A DNA stretch of 64,000 bases from Streptomyces ferrugineus (lineage in GTDB: Bacteria > Actinomycetota > Actinomycetes > Streptomycetales > Streptomycetaceae), in contig NZ_CP063373.1 in the NCBI RefSeq assembly GCF_015160855.1, positions 8,655,001 through 8,719,000 of the forward strand. The letters run 5' to 3'. The notes under the pieces are model-generated. The model was not told where the DNA came from. It saw only the letters and a list, made by a program, of their open reading frames with translations, and did not search any database. The position numbers were made by a program, and so were the translations under genes. Positions 39,040-48,293 of this stretch are shown here, piece by piece. Positions within the stretch are counted from its first letter, which is position 1. Each line of letters opens with the position of its first letter.

Positions 39040-41436
39040 CTACCGGTCCTTGTCGGGTCTGCTCGGGTCCAGGGTGATGTCGTCCGTCGGTTCGACCGTC
39101 GGGGGCGTCGTCGGCTCCTCAGTCGTCGGTTCGTCCGACGGCTCCTCGGTCGTCGGCTCTTCCGTCGGCTCCTCGGTCGTCGGTTCCTCCGTCGGCTCCT
39201 CGGTCGTCGGCTCTTCCGTCGGCTCCTGGGTCGTCGGCTCCTGCGTCGGGGTCGGCGTCCAGGTGGGCTTGACGGCCGCGCCCTGGTCGGTGTCGAGGTC
39301 GAACTTGGCGTCCGGGTCCGTCACTCCGAACATGTACGCCGCCCAGATCTCGGCCGGGAAGCCACCGCCGTTGACGCGGTCGAAGCCGCCGGCGCCGTAC
39401 ATCTTGGTGTGCGCGCGGGTCTTCTCGTCCTCGCCGAACAGACCCACCGAGGTGACCAGGTCGGGTGTGTAGCCGGTGAACCAGGCCGACTTGTTGTCGT
39501 CGGAGGTACCCGTCTTGCCGGCGACCTTCTGGCCGTCGCGCTTGGGGTTGTTCGCCACGGACTGCCGGGCCGTACCGTCGTCGACCACGCCCGTCAGGAC
39601 CGAGGTCACCGTGTCCGCGGTCTCCCGGCTGATGACCTGCTCGCCCACCGGGTTCGGGATGTCGACCTTACGGCTGTTGTGCTCGGCCTCCTTCAGGATG
39701 CTGGGCGTGACCTTCTTGCCATGGTTGTCGAGGGTGGCGTACACCCCGGCCATCTGCAGCGGGCTGGCGCCCATGGTGCCCAGGGTCTGCGCGGGTACCG
39801 CCTGCTCGTTGGCGGTGTCCATGCCGAGCTTGCCCGCCACGTCCATGACGTTCTCCATGCCGACGTCCACGCCCATCTGCGCGAAGACGGAGTTGACGGA
39901 CTTGTTCATCGCCGTCTGGACGGTGACGTCGCCGTAGTCCTGGTCGTCCTCGTTCTCCGGTGCGAAGCCGACCTTGTCGCCGTCGGCGTCCACCACCGGG
40001 CGCTTGCTGGTGCCGTCGTAGACCGTGTTGGCGGTGATCGGCTTGCCGGACCGGGTCTCGGCGTTCTCCTCCAGGGCGGCGGCCAGGATCACCGGCTTGA
40101 ACGTCGACGCGGGCTGGTAGTCGGTGCGGGTCGCGTTGCTCGTGTAGTGCTTGAAGTAGTCCACGCCGCCGTACAGGGCGACGACCTTGCCGGTCTTGGG
40201 ATCGACGGAGACCGCGCCGGCCTGCACGTTCGCGTCGACCTTGCGCTTCTTCTTGTCCAGCTTGCTGGTCAGCTCCGCCTGGACGGCCTTCTCCAGCTCG
40301 GCCTGCTTCTTCTTGTCGATGTTCAGGGTGATGGTCCAGCCCTGGTCGACGACCGCGGCCTCGGCCTGGGCCCGGGTGATGCCCTGCTCCGTCATGAGCT
40401 GGTCCTCGAGCTGGCGGTTGGCGAGCTCGATCAGATAGCCCTTCTGGCCCTCCCGCCCGGCCGCGGGCTTCGGCTCCATCGGCTTCGGGAACGTCATGCC
40501 CTGGCGCTCGGCCTTGTCCAGCCAGCCCTCCTCGACCATGTTGTCCAGGACGTAGTTCCAGCGGGCCGTGACCAGCCTCTTGCCGGAGTCGGACGCCGCC
40601 TGCCAGTCGTACTGGCTCGGCGCCTGGAGCAATGCGGCGAGGTACGCGCCCTGTTGGACGCTGAGCTTCTCGGCGTCGACGCGGTAGTAGGCCTGGGCGG
40701 CGGCCTGGATGCCGTAGGCGCCGCGGCCGTAGTAGCTGGTGTTGATGTAGCCGGCGAGGATGTCGTCCTTGGACATCTGGCGGTCGACCTTCAGGGAGAT
40801 GACCATCTCCCTGAGCTTGCGGCTGACCGTCTGCTCCTGGCTGAGGTAGTAGTTCTTGACGTACTGCTGGGTGATGGTCGAACCACCCTGCGCGCCCTTG
40901 CCCATCAGCGTGTTGAGCACACCGCGGGCCGTGCCCTTCAGGTCGATGCCGTTGTCCTTGTAGAAGGTCTTGTTCTCGGCGGCGACGAAGGACTGCTGGA
41001 CCTTCTTCGGCACCTTGTCCAGGCCCACGATCTCGCGGTTGACCGTGCCGGCGCGGGCCAGGACCGCGCCGTCGCTGTACTTGTAGACGTTGCTCTGGCG
41101 CTGCGCGGCCTGTGCCGCGGCGTTGTCCTGCGGGATGTCCACGTACAGGTACAGCGCGATGAAGGCGCCGATGCCGAGCAGGCAGAAGCCCAGGAACGTG
41201 CCGAGGATCTTCTTCCAGGTGAACAGCCGGCGTATGCGGCCCTTGCCGTCACCGCCCTTGCCCCCGGACCTGGCCGCCCGGCGGGCCGCGGCCCGGCCGC
41301 CGACCGCGGCCGACGGTGCGCCGATGACGGTGGTCGACTCGCCGGCGCCCGTGTCCGACGGCGTGCCGGACGAACGCCGGGGTGCAGCGCGGCGGCCGCC
41401 GCGCTGCCGCGCTCGTCTCTCTTCCGCTCGTCCCAT
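39040..41436 (-). CDS. Class A penicillin-binding protein (glycosyltransferase/transpeptidase)
   Basis: 798 aa. A cytoplasmic basic arm, one membrane segment (ILGTFLGFCLLGIGAFIALYL), a GT51 domain (VAAENKTFYKDNGIDLKG, GGSTITQQYVKN, MVISLKVDRQMSKDDILAGY) and a transpeptidase domain with STFK (Ser nucleophile), SVN and KTGTS motifs. It polymerises and crosslinks peptidoglycan outside the membrane. The C-terminal tail is a Thr/Glu/Pro repeat made by 27-bp units. It converges with the phosphatase gene, 18 bases apart. Confidence 0.93.
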   Translation of the reverse strand: MGRAEERRARQRGGRRAAPRRSSGTPSDTGAGESTTVIGAPSAAVGGRAAARRAARSGGKGGDGKGRIRRLFTWKKILGTFLGFCLLGIGAFIALYLYVDIPQDNAAAQAAQRQSNVYKYSDGAVLARAGTVNREIVGLDKVPKKVQQSFVAAENKTFYKDNGIDLKGTARGVLNTLMGKGAQGGSTITQQYVKNYYLSQEQTVSRKLREMVISLKVDRQMSKDDILAGYINTSYYGRGAYGIQAAAQAYYRVDAEKLSVQQGAYLAALLQAPSQYDWQAASDSGKRLVTARWNYVLDNMVEEGWLDKAERQGMTFPKPMEPKPAAGREGQKGYLIELANRQLEDQLMTEQGITRAQAEAAVVDQGWTITLNIDKKKQAELEKAVQAELTSKLDKKKRKVDANVQAGAVSVDPKTGKVVALYGGVDYFKHYTSNATRTDYQPASTFKPVILAAALEENAETRSGKPITANTVYDGTSKRPVVDADGDKVGFAPENEDDQDYGDVTVQTAMNKSVNSVFAQMGVDVGMENVMDVAGKLGMDTANEQAVPAQTLGTMGASPLQMAGVYATLDNHGKKVTPSILKEAEHNSRKVDIPNPVGEQVISRETADTVTSVLTGVVDDGTARQSVANNPKRDGQKVAGKTGTSDDNKSAWFTGYTPDLVTSVGLFGEDEKTRAHTKMYGAGGFDRVNGGGFPAEIWAAYMFGVTDPDAKFDLDTDQGAAVKPTWTPTPTQEPTTQEPTEEPTTEEPTEEPTTEEPTEEPTTEEPSDEPTTEEPTTPPTVEPTDDITLDPSRPDKDR
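39140..39247 (-). repeat. 27-bp tandem repeats in PBP tail
   Basis: Four units of 27 bp starting at 39140, 39167, 39194 and 39221 encode the nine-residue repeat EEPTTEEPT. The period is a multiple of three, so length changes keep the frame and only alter the extracellular linker. Confidence 0.85.
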
Positions 41437-41632
41437 GGGTCCGTTCCGCTCCGCTTCGTTCTTGTGTGCACTGCTGCCACACAGGTTCGCCGCTCAGGTC
41501 AGCTCAGAAAGCTAACACCGGAAGATGTGACAAAGGGCTGTCGATCCGGTCTTTTGCGGACGTGACAATCAGCACCTGTCCCACCGGAACCGACGGCTGA
41601 GGGGGGCATAGGGTTGCTCGCTCGGGGTAAAG

Positions 41633-41659
41633 TGATATCAGTTAGCTAGACAAAAGCTA
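41633..41659 (+). promoter_or_regulatory. Inverted repeats upstream of SPFH gene
   Basis: TGATATCA (41633-41640) is followed by TAGCT-N7-AGCTA (41643-41659), an unusually AT-rich stretch 46 to 72 bases before ATG 41705. Likely operator or promoter of the SPFH/RHH pair. Confidence 0.45.
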
Positions 41660-41704
41660 GTGGGAACATGACACTGTTTCCGGATGAAACGGGGGATATC
41701 ACCC

Positions 41705-42664
41705 ATGTCGAACACGAAGCCCGACACCAGGACTGACACCACGTCAGCCATCGCCGACGTACCCGACATGCCCGAGCCGCGGGTGCGGGAGTTCACGGCG
41801 CACAGCATCGGCGGCGGGCGCGCCCTGCTGCTCGGCCTGGTGGGGCTGCTGGTCGGCGGCGGGCTGGTGGCGGGCGGGGCCGTCGCCGCGGCCGCCGCCG
41901 GCGTGAAGGCCACGCTGATCGTGCCCGGCGTGCTCGCCGGGCTCGGCTCACTGCTCGCCATGTCCGGCCTGAACATGGTCGCGCCGGGCGAGGCTCGGGT
42001 CGTCCAGCTCTTCGGGCGGTACCGGGGGACGATCCGGGAGGACGGGCTGCGCTGGGTGAACCCCTTCACCTCCCGCACGAGGATCTCGACCCGGGTCCGC
42101 AACCACGAGACGGCCGTGCTGAAGGTCAACGACGCCTACGGCAACCCGATCGAGCTCGCCGCGGTGGTGGTGTGGAGGGTCGAGGACACCGCGCAGGCCA
42201 CGTTCGAGGTGGACGACTTCCTGGAGTTCGTCTCCACCCAGACCGAGGCGGCGGTGCGGCACATAGCCATCGAGTACCCGTACGACGCCCATGACGAGGG
42301 CGGCCTCTCACTGCGCGGCAACGCCGAGGAGATCACCGAGAAGCTCGCCGCCGAACTGCACGCGCGCGTGGAGGCGGCCGGAGTGCAGATCATCGAGTCG
42401 CGCTTCACGCATCTCGCGTACGCTCCCGAGATCGCCTCCGCGATGCTCCAGCGGCAGCAGGCCGGAGCGGTGGTCGCAGCCCGGCGGCAGATCGTCGACG
42501 GAGCGGTGGGCATGGTCGAGGCGGCTCTCGCGCGGATCAACGAGCGGGACATCGTGGAGCTGGACGAGGAGCGCAAGGCGGCGATGGTGTCGAACCTGAT
42601 GGTGGTGCTGTGCGGTGACAGGTCCCCGCAGCCGGTCCTCAACACCGGGACGCTCTACCAGTGA
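41705..42664 (+). CDS. SPFH (stomatin/prohibitin-like) membrane protein
   Basis: 319 aa from ATG 41705 ([11 protein letters not shown]). Two hydrophobic segments ([19 protein letters not shown] and [19 protein letters not shown]) precede the SPFH domain: [46 protein letters not shown] and [16 protein letters not shown]. It probably forms a membrane microdomain scaffold. The stop overlaps the GTG of a small RHH gene, an arrangement that suggests joint function. Confidence 0.88.
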   Translation: MSNTKPDTRTDTTSAIADVPDMPEPRVREFTAHSIGGGRALLLGLVGLLVGGGLVAGGAVAAAAAGVKATLIVPGVLAGLGSLLAMSGLNMVAPGEARVVQLFGRYRGTIREDGLRWVNPFTSRTRISTRVRNHETAVLKVNDAYGNPIELAAVVVWRVEDTAQATFEVDDFLEFVSTQTEAAVRHIAIEYPYDAHDEGGLSLRGNAEEITEKLAAELHARVEAAGVQIIESRFTHLAYAPEIASAMLQRQQAGAVVAARRQIVDGAVGMVEAALARINERDIVELDEERKAAMVSNLMVVLCGDRSPQPVLNTGTLYQ

Positions 42665-42909
42665 CGGTTCCCCCTGAGGAGTCCTCGCCGAAGCGGCGAC
42701 CGCAGCAGCGCAAGCAGGTGCTGCTGCGGCTGGACCCGTCGGTGTACGAGGCGCTGGCCCGGTGGGCGGGGGACGAACTGCGCTCGGCCAACGCACAGAT
42801 CGAGTTCCTGCTGCGGCGCGCCCTGGCGGAGGCGGGCCGGCTGCCGGGTGAGGCCAAGCCGATTCCCCGGCGCGGACGCCCTCCCGCACAGCCCCCCGAG
42901 TCCCAGTAG
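42661..42909 (+). CDS. Small Arc/RHH-like protein coupled to SPFH gene
   Basis: 82 aa from GTG 42661 overlapping the SPFH stop. QVLLRLDPSVYEALARWAGDEL with SANAQIEFLLRRALAEAG matches the strand-helix-helix of Arc-type repressors. It may bind the inverted repeats upstream of the SPFH gene and autoregulate. No toxin partner is nearby. Confidence 0.75.
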   Translation: MTVPPEESSPKRRPQQRKQVLLRLDPSVYEALARWAGDELRSANAQIEFLLRRALAEAGRLPGEAKPIPRRGRPPAQPPESQ

Positions 42910-42971
42910 CAGAACCGTGACAATCGGCCCCCACCTGGGGCTCCGTACCCACGGCCATGAGCTGCACACCG

Positions 42972-43007
42972 GGCGTATACATGCGGCGTATACACCCCGT
43001 GTAGAGT
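42972..43007 (+). promoter_or_regulatory. PadR operator and -10 element
   Basis: GGCGTATACA occurs at 42972-42981 and again at 42985-42994, each holding the palindrome GTATAC, spacing 13 bp. TAGAGT at 43002-43007 is a good -10 box that puts the start at the ATG (43015), giving a leaderless mRNA. The repeats cover the -35 region, so binding would repress. Confidence 0.6.
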
Positions 43008-43014
43008 CCTCGCC

Positions 43015-43539
43015 ATGTCCATTGGTCACACCCTCCTAGGGCTCCTGGAATCGGGCCCCCGTCACGGCTACGACCTCAAGCGGGCCTTCGACGAGAAGTT
43101 CGGTCACGACCGGCCGCTGCACTACGGCCAGGTCTACTCGACGATGTCCCGGCTGCTGAAGAACGGGCTCGTCGAGGTCGAAGGGATCGAGCCCGGCGGC
43201 GGTCCCGAGCGGAAGCGGTACGCCATCACGGACGCCGGGATCACCGACGTACAGCAGTGGCTCGCGACGCCCGAGAAGCCGGAGCCGTACCTCCAGTCGA
43301 CCCTCTACACCAAGGTCGTCCTCGCCCTGCTCACCCGGCGCAACGCGGCCGACATCCTCGACACCCAGCGCGCCGAACACCTGCGGCTGATGCGGATCCT
43401 CACCGACCGCAAGCGCAAGGGCGACCTCGCCGACCAGCTCATCTGCGACCACGCCCTGTTCCACCTCGAGGCCGACCTGCGCTGGCTGGAACTGACCGCC
43501 GCGCGCCTCGACAAGCTGGCCGAGGTGGTGACCAAGTGA
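43015..43539 (+). CDS. PadR family regulator
   Basis: 174 aa. The winged helix (GHTLLGLLESGPRHGYDLKRAF, LHYGQVYSTMSRLLKNGLVE) and the wing GPERKRYAITDAG are typical of PadR; the C-terminal helices dimerise. It heads a PadR-ATPase-FtsX operon and likely represses it until a drug or envelope stress signal binds. Confidence 0.9.
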   Translation: MSIGHTLLGLLESGPRHGYDLKRAFDEKFGHDRPLHYGQVYSTMSRLLKNGLVEVEGIEPGGGPERKRYAITDAGITDVQQWLATPEKPEPYLQSTLYTKVVLALLTRRNAADILDTQRAEHLRLMRILTDRKRKGDLADQLICDHALFHLEADLRWLELTAARLDKLAEVVTK

Positions 43540-44225
43540 CCCCGCCACCCGGTTCGCTGCTCGCCGCCGAGGAACTGCGCAAGGCCTACGGCCCGACCGT
43601 CGCGCTCGACGGCGCCGAGTTCTCCATCCACCCCGGCGAGGTCGTCGCCGTCATGGGCCCCTCCGGCTCCGGCAAGTCGACGCTGCTGCACTGCCTCGCC
43701 GGCATCGTGCCGCCCGACTCGGGGTCCATCACCTACAACGGGCTCGAACTCGCCACCATGAGCGACGCCCAGCGCAGTGCGCTCAGGCGCTCGGATTTCG
43801 GGTTCGTCTTCCAGTTCGGGCAGCTCGTGCCGGAGCTGACCTGCGTGGAGAACGTCGCCCTTCCGCTGCGGCTGAACGGCACCTCCCGCAAGGTGGCCGA
43901 GAAGGCCGCCCTGGCCTGGATGGAGCGGCTGGAGGTCGACGACCTGCGCAAGAAGCGGCCCGGTGAGGTCTCCGGCGGCCAGGGGCAGCGCGTCGCCGTC
44001 GCCCGGGCGCTGGTGACCAACCCGCGCGTGCTGTTCGCCGACGAGCCGACCGGCGCGCTGGACTCCCTCAACGGCGAGCGCGTGATGGAGCTGCTCACGG
44101 ACGCCGCCCGCTCCACCAACGCCGCCGTCGTCCTCGTCACGCACGAGGCACGGGTGGCCGCCTACTCCGACCGCGAGATCGTCGTACGGGACGGCAGGTC
44201 CCGGGACATGGAGCGCGTCGTATGA
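43536..44225 (+). CDS. ABC exporter ATPase (MacB/LolD type)
   Basis: 229 aa from GTG 43536, overlapping the PadR stop. Walker A GPSGSGKST, FQFGQLVPELT Q-loop, signature VSGGQGQR, Walker B VLFADEPTGALD and H-loop VTHEA. Partner of the FtsX-like permease, which starts within its stop codon. Confidence 0.9.
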   Translation: MTPPPGSLLAAEELRKAYGPTVALDGAEFSIHPGEVVAVMGPSGSGKSTLLHCLAGIVPPDSGSITYNGLELATMSDAQRSALRRSDFGFVFQFGQLVPELTCVENVALPLRLNGTSRKVAEKAALAWMERLEVDDLRKKRPGEVSGGQGQRVAVARALVTNPRVLFADEPTGALDSLNGERVMELLTDAARSTNAAVVLVTHEARVAAYSDREIVVRDGRSRDMERVV

Positions 44226-46558
44226 GCATGGGTCAGTGGGCCCGGGATCTGGGCATGGGGGTCCGCTTCGCCTTCGCCGGCGGACGTGAGGGATGGGTCC
44301 GGGCCCTGCTGACGGCCGTCGGGGTGGGCCTCGGGGTGGCGTTGCTGCTGCTGACGACGGCGGTCCCGAACATGCTGACGGCCCGGCACGACCGGGAGAA
44401 CGCCCGCACCGACATCGCCTACAGCTTTGCGGACAGGAAGAAGTCGGACGCCACCCTGCTCGTCGCGGACGTCGACACCGACTTCCGCGGCAAGGACGTC
44501 CGCGGCCGGGCCCTGGAGCCCGAAGGAGCGAAGGCACCGCTGCCGCCGGGGGTGGAGGAGTTCCCGGCGGTGGGCGAGATGGTCGTGTCCCCCGCGCTGA
44601 AGAAGCTGCTGGAGTCGGACGACGCAAGGCTGCTGCGCGAGCGGCTGCCGGAGCGGATCGTCGGCACCATCGCGGAGAGCGGGCTGATCGGCTCCCACGA
44701 ACTCGCCTTCTTCCGGGGCGGTGAGGGCCTCGCGCCGCATATCGACGGCTCCCGGGTGGCCCGTATCGAGCGGTTCGGGGACACGAGCCCGACCGAGACA
44801 CGGACCGACCCGGTGCTGATCCTGATGGTCGTCGTCGTCTTCGTGGTGCTGCTGATGCCGGTCGCCGTGTTCATCGCCGCGGCCGTGCGCTTCGGCGGCG
44901 AGCGGCGTGACCGGCGGCTCGCGGCACTGCGGCTGGTCGGCTCCGACAGCCGGATGACCCGGCGGGTCGCGGCCGGCGAGGCGCTGGCGGGCTCGGTGCT
45001 CGGACTGGTCTTCGGCGCGGTCTTCTTCATGGTCGGGCGGGAGATCGCGGGCTCGGTCGAGGTGTTCGACGTCAGCGTCTTCCCGAGCTACCTCAACCCC
45101 TCCCCCTTGCTGGCCGTGCTCGTCGGCCTGGCGGTGCCGGCGGCGGCCGTGCTGGTCACGATGTTCGCGATGCGCGGGGTGGTGATCGAGCCGCTCGGCG
45201 TGGTGCGCACGGCGAAGCCCACGCGGCGCCGGCTGTGGTGGCGGCTGCTGCTGCCGCTGGGCGGCCTGGCGATGCTGTGGCCGATGATCGGCCAGGGCCG
45301 CGACGGCGGCACCTTCAACGAGTACCTGGTCATCGGCGGTGTGCTCCTGCTGCTCATCGGCGTGACCACGCTGCTGCCCTGGATCGTCGAGGCGGTCGTC
45401 GCCCGGCTCGGCTCGGGCGGTGTCGCCTGGCAACTGGCCGTGCGCAGGCTCCAGTTGAGCAGCGGCACGGCGGCCCGCATGGTCAACGGCGTCGCGGTGG
45501 CGGTCGCCGGGGCGATCGCGCTGCAGATGCTGTTCGCCGGGGTGCAGAGCGACTACACCGAGGACACCGGGTACGACCTCTATCGGGCGCAGATGCAGGT
45601 CTCCATGTCCCGTGGCGCCCAACTCGGCCCGGCGGTCGAGAAGTTCCGGGACACCGAGGGCGTCCGGCAGGTCCACGCGTACGCCGAGGGCTACCTGGGC
45701 GAGCGGCGCAGGGACCCGGACATGGGCGCCGAGATGACCGTCGGCGACTGCGCGTCGCTGCGCGAGGTGGCCAAGCTCCCCTCGTGCCGGGACGGTGACG
45801 CCTTCTACGTGTCGAACGCCGCGGAGGACGAGAACACCCGGACGCTGGTGAAGCAGCCGGGCCGGACCGTCTACCTCGACCCGTCGTACGAAGGCGGCCT
45901 GCGGCGGCAGGAGATCGCCTGGACCGTGCCGAAGGACCTCAAGCCGGCCGGGACACGGCTGGACCAGATGGCCCGCGAGCGGGGCGGCTTCCTGCTCACC
46001 CCGAAGGCGCTGCCCGCGTCCGCCGCGCCGGCCCTGCGGGGGCAGGTGTACCTCAGCTTCGACGGCCCCGCTGCCGATGTGGTGGAGCGGGTACGGAACA
46101 CGGCGGCGGCCGTGGACCCGCTGTCGACCCCCATGACCTGGTCCTCCACCCGCACGTCCGACCGCTACGAAACCATCCGCACCGGCCTGTTCGTCGGCGC
46201 CGTCGCCGTGCTGGCGCTGATCGGCGCGAGCCTGCTGGTCTCCCAGCTCGAGCAGCTGCGCGACCGCAAGAAGCTGCTGTCGTCGCTGGTCGCCTTCGGC
46301 ACCCGGCGCCGCACGCTGAGCCTGTCGGTGCTGTGGCAGACGGCCATCCCGATCGCCCTGGGCCTGCTGCTGTCCACGGTGGTGGGGCTGACCCTGGGCG
46401 CGGTCCTGCTGAAGATGACGGACACCCCGATCGTCGTGGACTGGACGAGCGTGCTGTCGATGACGGGCGTCGGCGCTGGCGTCGTCCTCGCGGTGACGCT
46501 GCTCAGCCTGCCGCCGCTGCTGCGGCTGATGCGACCGGACGGGCTGCGCACGGAGTGA
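44222..46558 (+). CDS. FtsX-like ABC permease
   Basis: 778 aa. Two FtsX modules: a first membrane segment near residues 25-50 (LLTAVGVGLGVALLLLTTAV), an extracellular domain, then clusters of segments near 200-370 and 660-770. It forms the membrane part of a mechanotransmission-type exporter with the preceding ATPase; drug or peptide efflux is likely, by analogy with PadR-controlled cassettes. Confidence 0.88.
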   Translation: MSMGQWARDLGMGVRFAFAGGREGWVRALLTAVGVGLGVALLLLTTAVPNMLTARHDRENARTDIAYSFADRKKSDATLLVADVDTDFRGKDVRGRALEPEGAKAPLPPGVEEFPAVGEMVVSPALKKLLESDDARLLRERLPERIVGTIAESGLIGSHELAFFRGGEGLAPHIDGSRVARIERFGDTSPTETRTDPVLILMVVVVFVVLLMPVAVFIAAAVRFGGERRDRRLAALRLVGSDSRMTRRVAAGEALAGSVLGLVFGAVFFMVGREIAGSVEVFDVSVFPSYLNPSPLLAVLVGLAVPAAAVLVTMFAMRGVVIEPLGVVRTAKPTRRRLWWRLLLPLGGLAMLWPMIGQGRDGGTFNEYLVIGGVLLLLIGVTTLLPWIVEAVVARLGSGGVAWQLAVRRLQLSSGTAARMVNGVAVAVAGAIALQMLFAGVQSDYTEDTGYDLYRAQMQVSMSRGAQLGPAVEKFRDTEGVRQVHAYAEGYLGERRRDPDMGAEMTVGDCASLREVAKLPSCRDGDAFYVSNAAEDENTRTLVKQPGRTVYLDPSYEGGLRRQEIAWTVPKDLKPAGTRLDQMARERGGFLLTPKALPASAAPALRGQVYLSFDGPAADVVERVRNTAAAVDPLSTPMTWSSTRTSDRYETIRTGLFVGAVAVLALIGASLLVSQLEQLRDRKKLLSSLVAFGTRRRTLSLSVLWQTAIPIALGLLLSTVVGLTLGAVLLKMTDTPIVVDWTSVLSMTGVGAGVVLAVTLLSLPPLLRLMRPDGLRTE

Positions 46559-46571
46559 CGTCACCCAGGGT

Positions 46572-46643
46572 GTGTGCCGGACGTCCCGTCGTCGTCCGCG
46601 GTCGGTCCGTGCGATCGCGGCGCAGGCGGGACGTCCGGCACAC
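46572..46643. repeat. 17-bp perfect inverted repeat between converging genes
   Basis: GTGTGCCGGACGTCCCG (46572-46588) and its exact reverse complement (46627-46643), 38 bases apart. It lies after the permease stop and, in the corrected reading of oxyR, inside the oxyR tail. Probable bidirectional terminator. Confidence 0.65.
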
Positions 46644-46688
46644 GCCCCAGGGAGGCGTCCGCCGCCAGCACCCGTACGGGCAGCGGGC

Positions 46689-47597
46689 TCAGCGCCGCCC
46701 GCAGTGCGGCCGCCAGTTCCTGGTACTCCGCGCTGCGGCGGCGCCCGTGCGCATCGCGAGGGCGATGCGGCGGGTCGGGGCCGGGTCGGCGAAGCAGGCG
46801 GTCAGCAGCTGGTTGCTGCGGGTCGTCTCGACCTTGACGGCGGTGCGCGGCAGCAGGGTGACACCGAGGCCGCCGGCGACGAGCTGCACCAGGGTGGACA
46901 GTCCGGCGGCCGTGGTGGTGACGGGGGCGTCCGCACGCCCGGCCTCGCGGCAGATGTCGAGGGCCTGGTCGCGCAGGCAGTGCCCCTCGTCGAGCAGCAG
47001 CAGGTTCAGCTCCTTGAGCACCCCGCGCGCAATGCCCTCGCGGCCGCCGAGCCAGTGGTCGAGGGGCGTGACGAGCACGAAGTCCTCGTCGAACAGGGGC
47101 AGTTCGGCCACCCCGGGCACCCCGAGGGGGACGGCGAGAAGAAGCAGGTCCAGGCGGCCCGCGGTGAGCCCGTCGACCAGGCTGGCGGTCTGCTCCTCGT
47201 GCACCTGCAGGTCGAGGTGCGGATACCGGTCGTGGACCAGCCGCAGCACCGTCGGCAGCAGATACGGCGCCACCGTCGGGATGACCCCGAGGCGCAGCGC
47301 GCCGGTGAACGGCGCCCGGACCGCCTCGGCCTCCTCCATCAGCGCGCCGACCTCGACCAGCACCGCCTTCGCCCGTACGGCCAGCCGCTCGCCGGCCGGC
47401 GAGAGCAGCACCTTGCGGGTCGTGCGCTCCAGCAGGGTGATCCCGAGGGTCTCCTCCAGGGCGGACACGGCGCCCGAGAGCGCGGGCTGGCTCATGCCGA
47501 TCGCGGCGGCCGCGTCCCGGAAGTGCAGATGCTCGGCGACGGCGGCGAAGGCCCGCAGCTGGGCGAGGCTGGGCTGTCTCCTCTTACCGGCGGTCAT
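46689..47597 (-). CDS. oxyR: OxyR, LysR-type peroxide regulator, 3' frameshift
   Basis: 302 aa as written, from ATG 47597. HTH in RQPSLAQLRAFAAVAEHLHF and MSQPALSGAVSALEETLG; the redox cysteine region is DEGHCLRDQALDIC. Divergent from ahpCD, as expected for OxyR. The C-terminus turns to nonsense after ALAMRTGAA near 46742: adding one base in the run at 46735-46742 restores RSAEYQELAAALRAAL and a frame to the stop at 46561-46563 (345 aa). So this is either a sequencing error or a real truncation of the last helix. Confidence 0.85.
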   Translation of the reverse strand: MTAGKRRQPSLAQLRAFAAVAEHLHFRDAAAAIGMSQPALSGAVSALEETLGITLLERTTRKVLLSPAGERLAVRAKAVLVEVGALMEEAEAVRAPFTGALRLGVIPTVAPYLLPTVLRLVHDRYPHLDLQVHEEQTASLVDGLTAGRLDLLLLAVPLGVPGVAELPLFDEDFVLVTPLDHWLGGREGIARGVLKELNLLLLDEGHCLRDQALDICREAGRADAPVTTTAAGLSTLVQLVAGGLGVTLLPRTAVKVETTRSNQLLTACFADPAPTRRIALAMRTGAAAARSTRNWRPHCGRR

Positions 47598-47687
47598 CGA
47601 TAGGCTCCTTCGATCAATCCGACCGAGTGTAGCTATTTCCCGTATCAATGCAGCCTGTGCCAGGATCGGTAAGGTCCAACCCAAAGG

Positions 47688-47714
47688 GAGACACCTGTAC
47701 CGAACGGGTGTCTC
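47688..47714 (+). promoter_or_regulatory. Hairpin in ahpC leader
   Basis: GAGACACC / GGTGTCTC with an 11-base loop lies between the probable -10 (TAAGGT, 47670-47675) and the SD (AAGGAGAG, 47723-47730). The -35 region is poor, as usual for OxyR-activated promoters. The hairpin could stabilise the mRNA or attenuate translation. Confidence 0.4.
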
Positions 47715-47733
47715 TTCGCTGCAAGGAGAGCGT

Positions 47734-48288
47734 GTGCTCACTGTCGGTGACAAGTTCCCCGAGTTCGAACTGACCGCCTGCGTCTCGCTGGAGAAGGGCG
47801 CGGAGTTCGAGACGATCGACCACAAGACCTACGAGGGCAAGTGGAAGATCGTCTTCGCCTGGCCGAAGGACTTCACCTTCGTCTGCCCGACCGAGATCGC
47901 GGCCTTCGGCAAGCTGAACGAGGAGTTCGCCGACCGCGACGCCCAGGTCCTCGGCTTCTCCGGTGACTCGGAGTTCGTCCACCACGCCTGGCGCAAGGAC
48001 CACGACGACCTGCGCGACCTGCCGTTCCCGATGATGGCCGACTCCAAGCACGAGCTGATGCGCGACCTCGGCATCGAGGGCGAGGACGGCTTCGCCAAGC
48101 GCGCCGTCTTCATCGTCGACCAGAACAACGAGATCCAGTTCTCCATGGTGACCGCCGGCTCCGTCGGCCGTAACCCCAAGGAGGTCCTGCGGGTCCTGGA
48201 CGCCCTGCAGACGGACGAGCTGTGCCCGTGCAACTGGACCAAGGGCGAGGACACCCTGGACCCGGTCAAGCTCCTTGCCGGAGAGTGA
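47734..48288 (+). CDS. ahpC: Alkyl hydroperoxide reductase, peroxiredoxin subunit
   Basis: 184 aa from GTG 47734 with SD AAGGAGAG. Peroxidatic Cys in [12 protein letters not shown] and resolving Cys in [12 protein letters not shown]. Reduces peroxides with electrons from AhpD, which is encoded 5 bases downstream. Regulated by the divergent OxyR. Confidence 0.95.
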   Translation: MLTVGDKFPEFELTACVSLEKGAEFETIDHKTYEGKWKIVFAWPKDFTFVCPTEIAAFGKLNEEFADRDAQVLGFSGDSEFVHHAWRKDHDDLRDLPFPMMADSKHELMRDLGIEGEDGFAKRAVFIVDQNNEIQFSMVTAGSVGRNPKEVLRVLDALQTDELCPCNWTKGEDTLDPVKLLAGE

Positions 48289-48293
48289 GTGAC

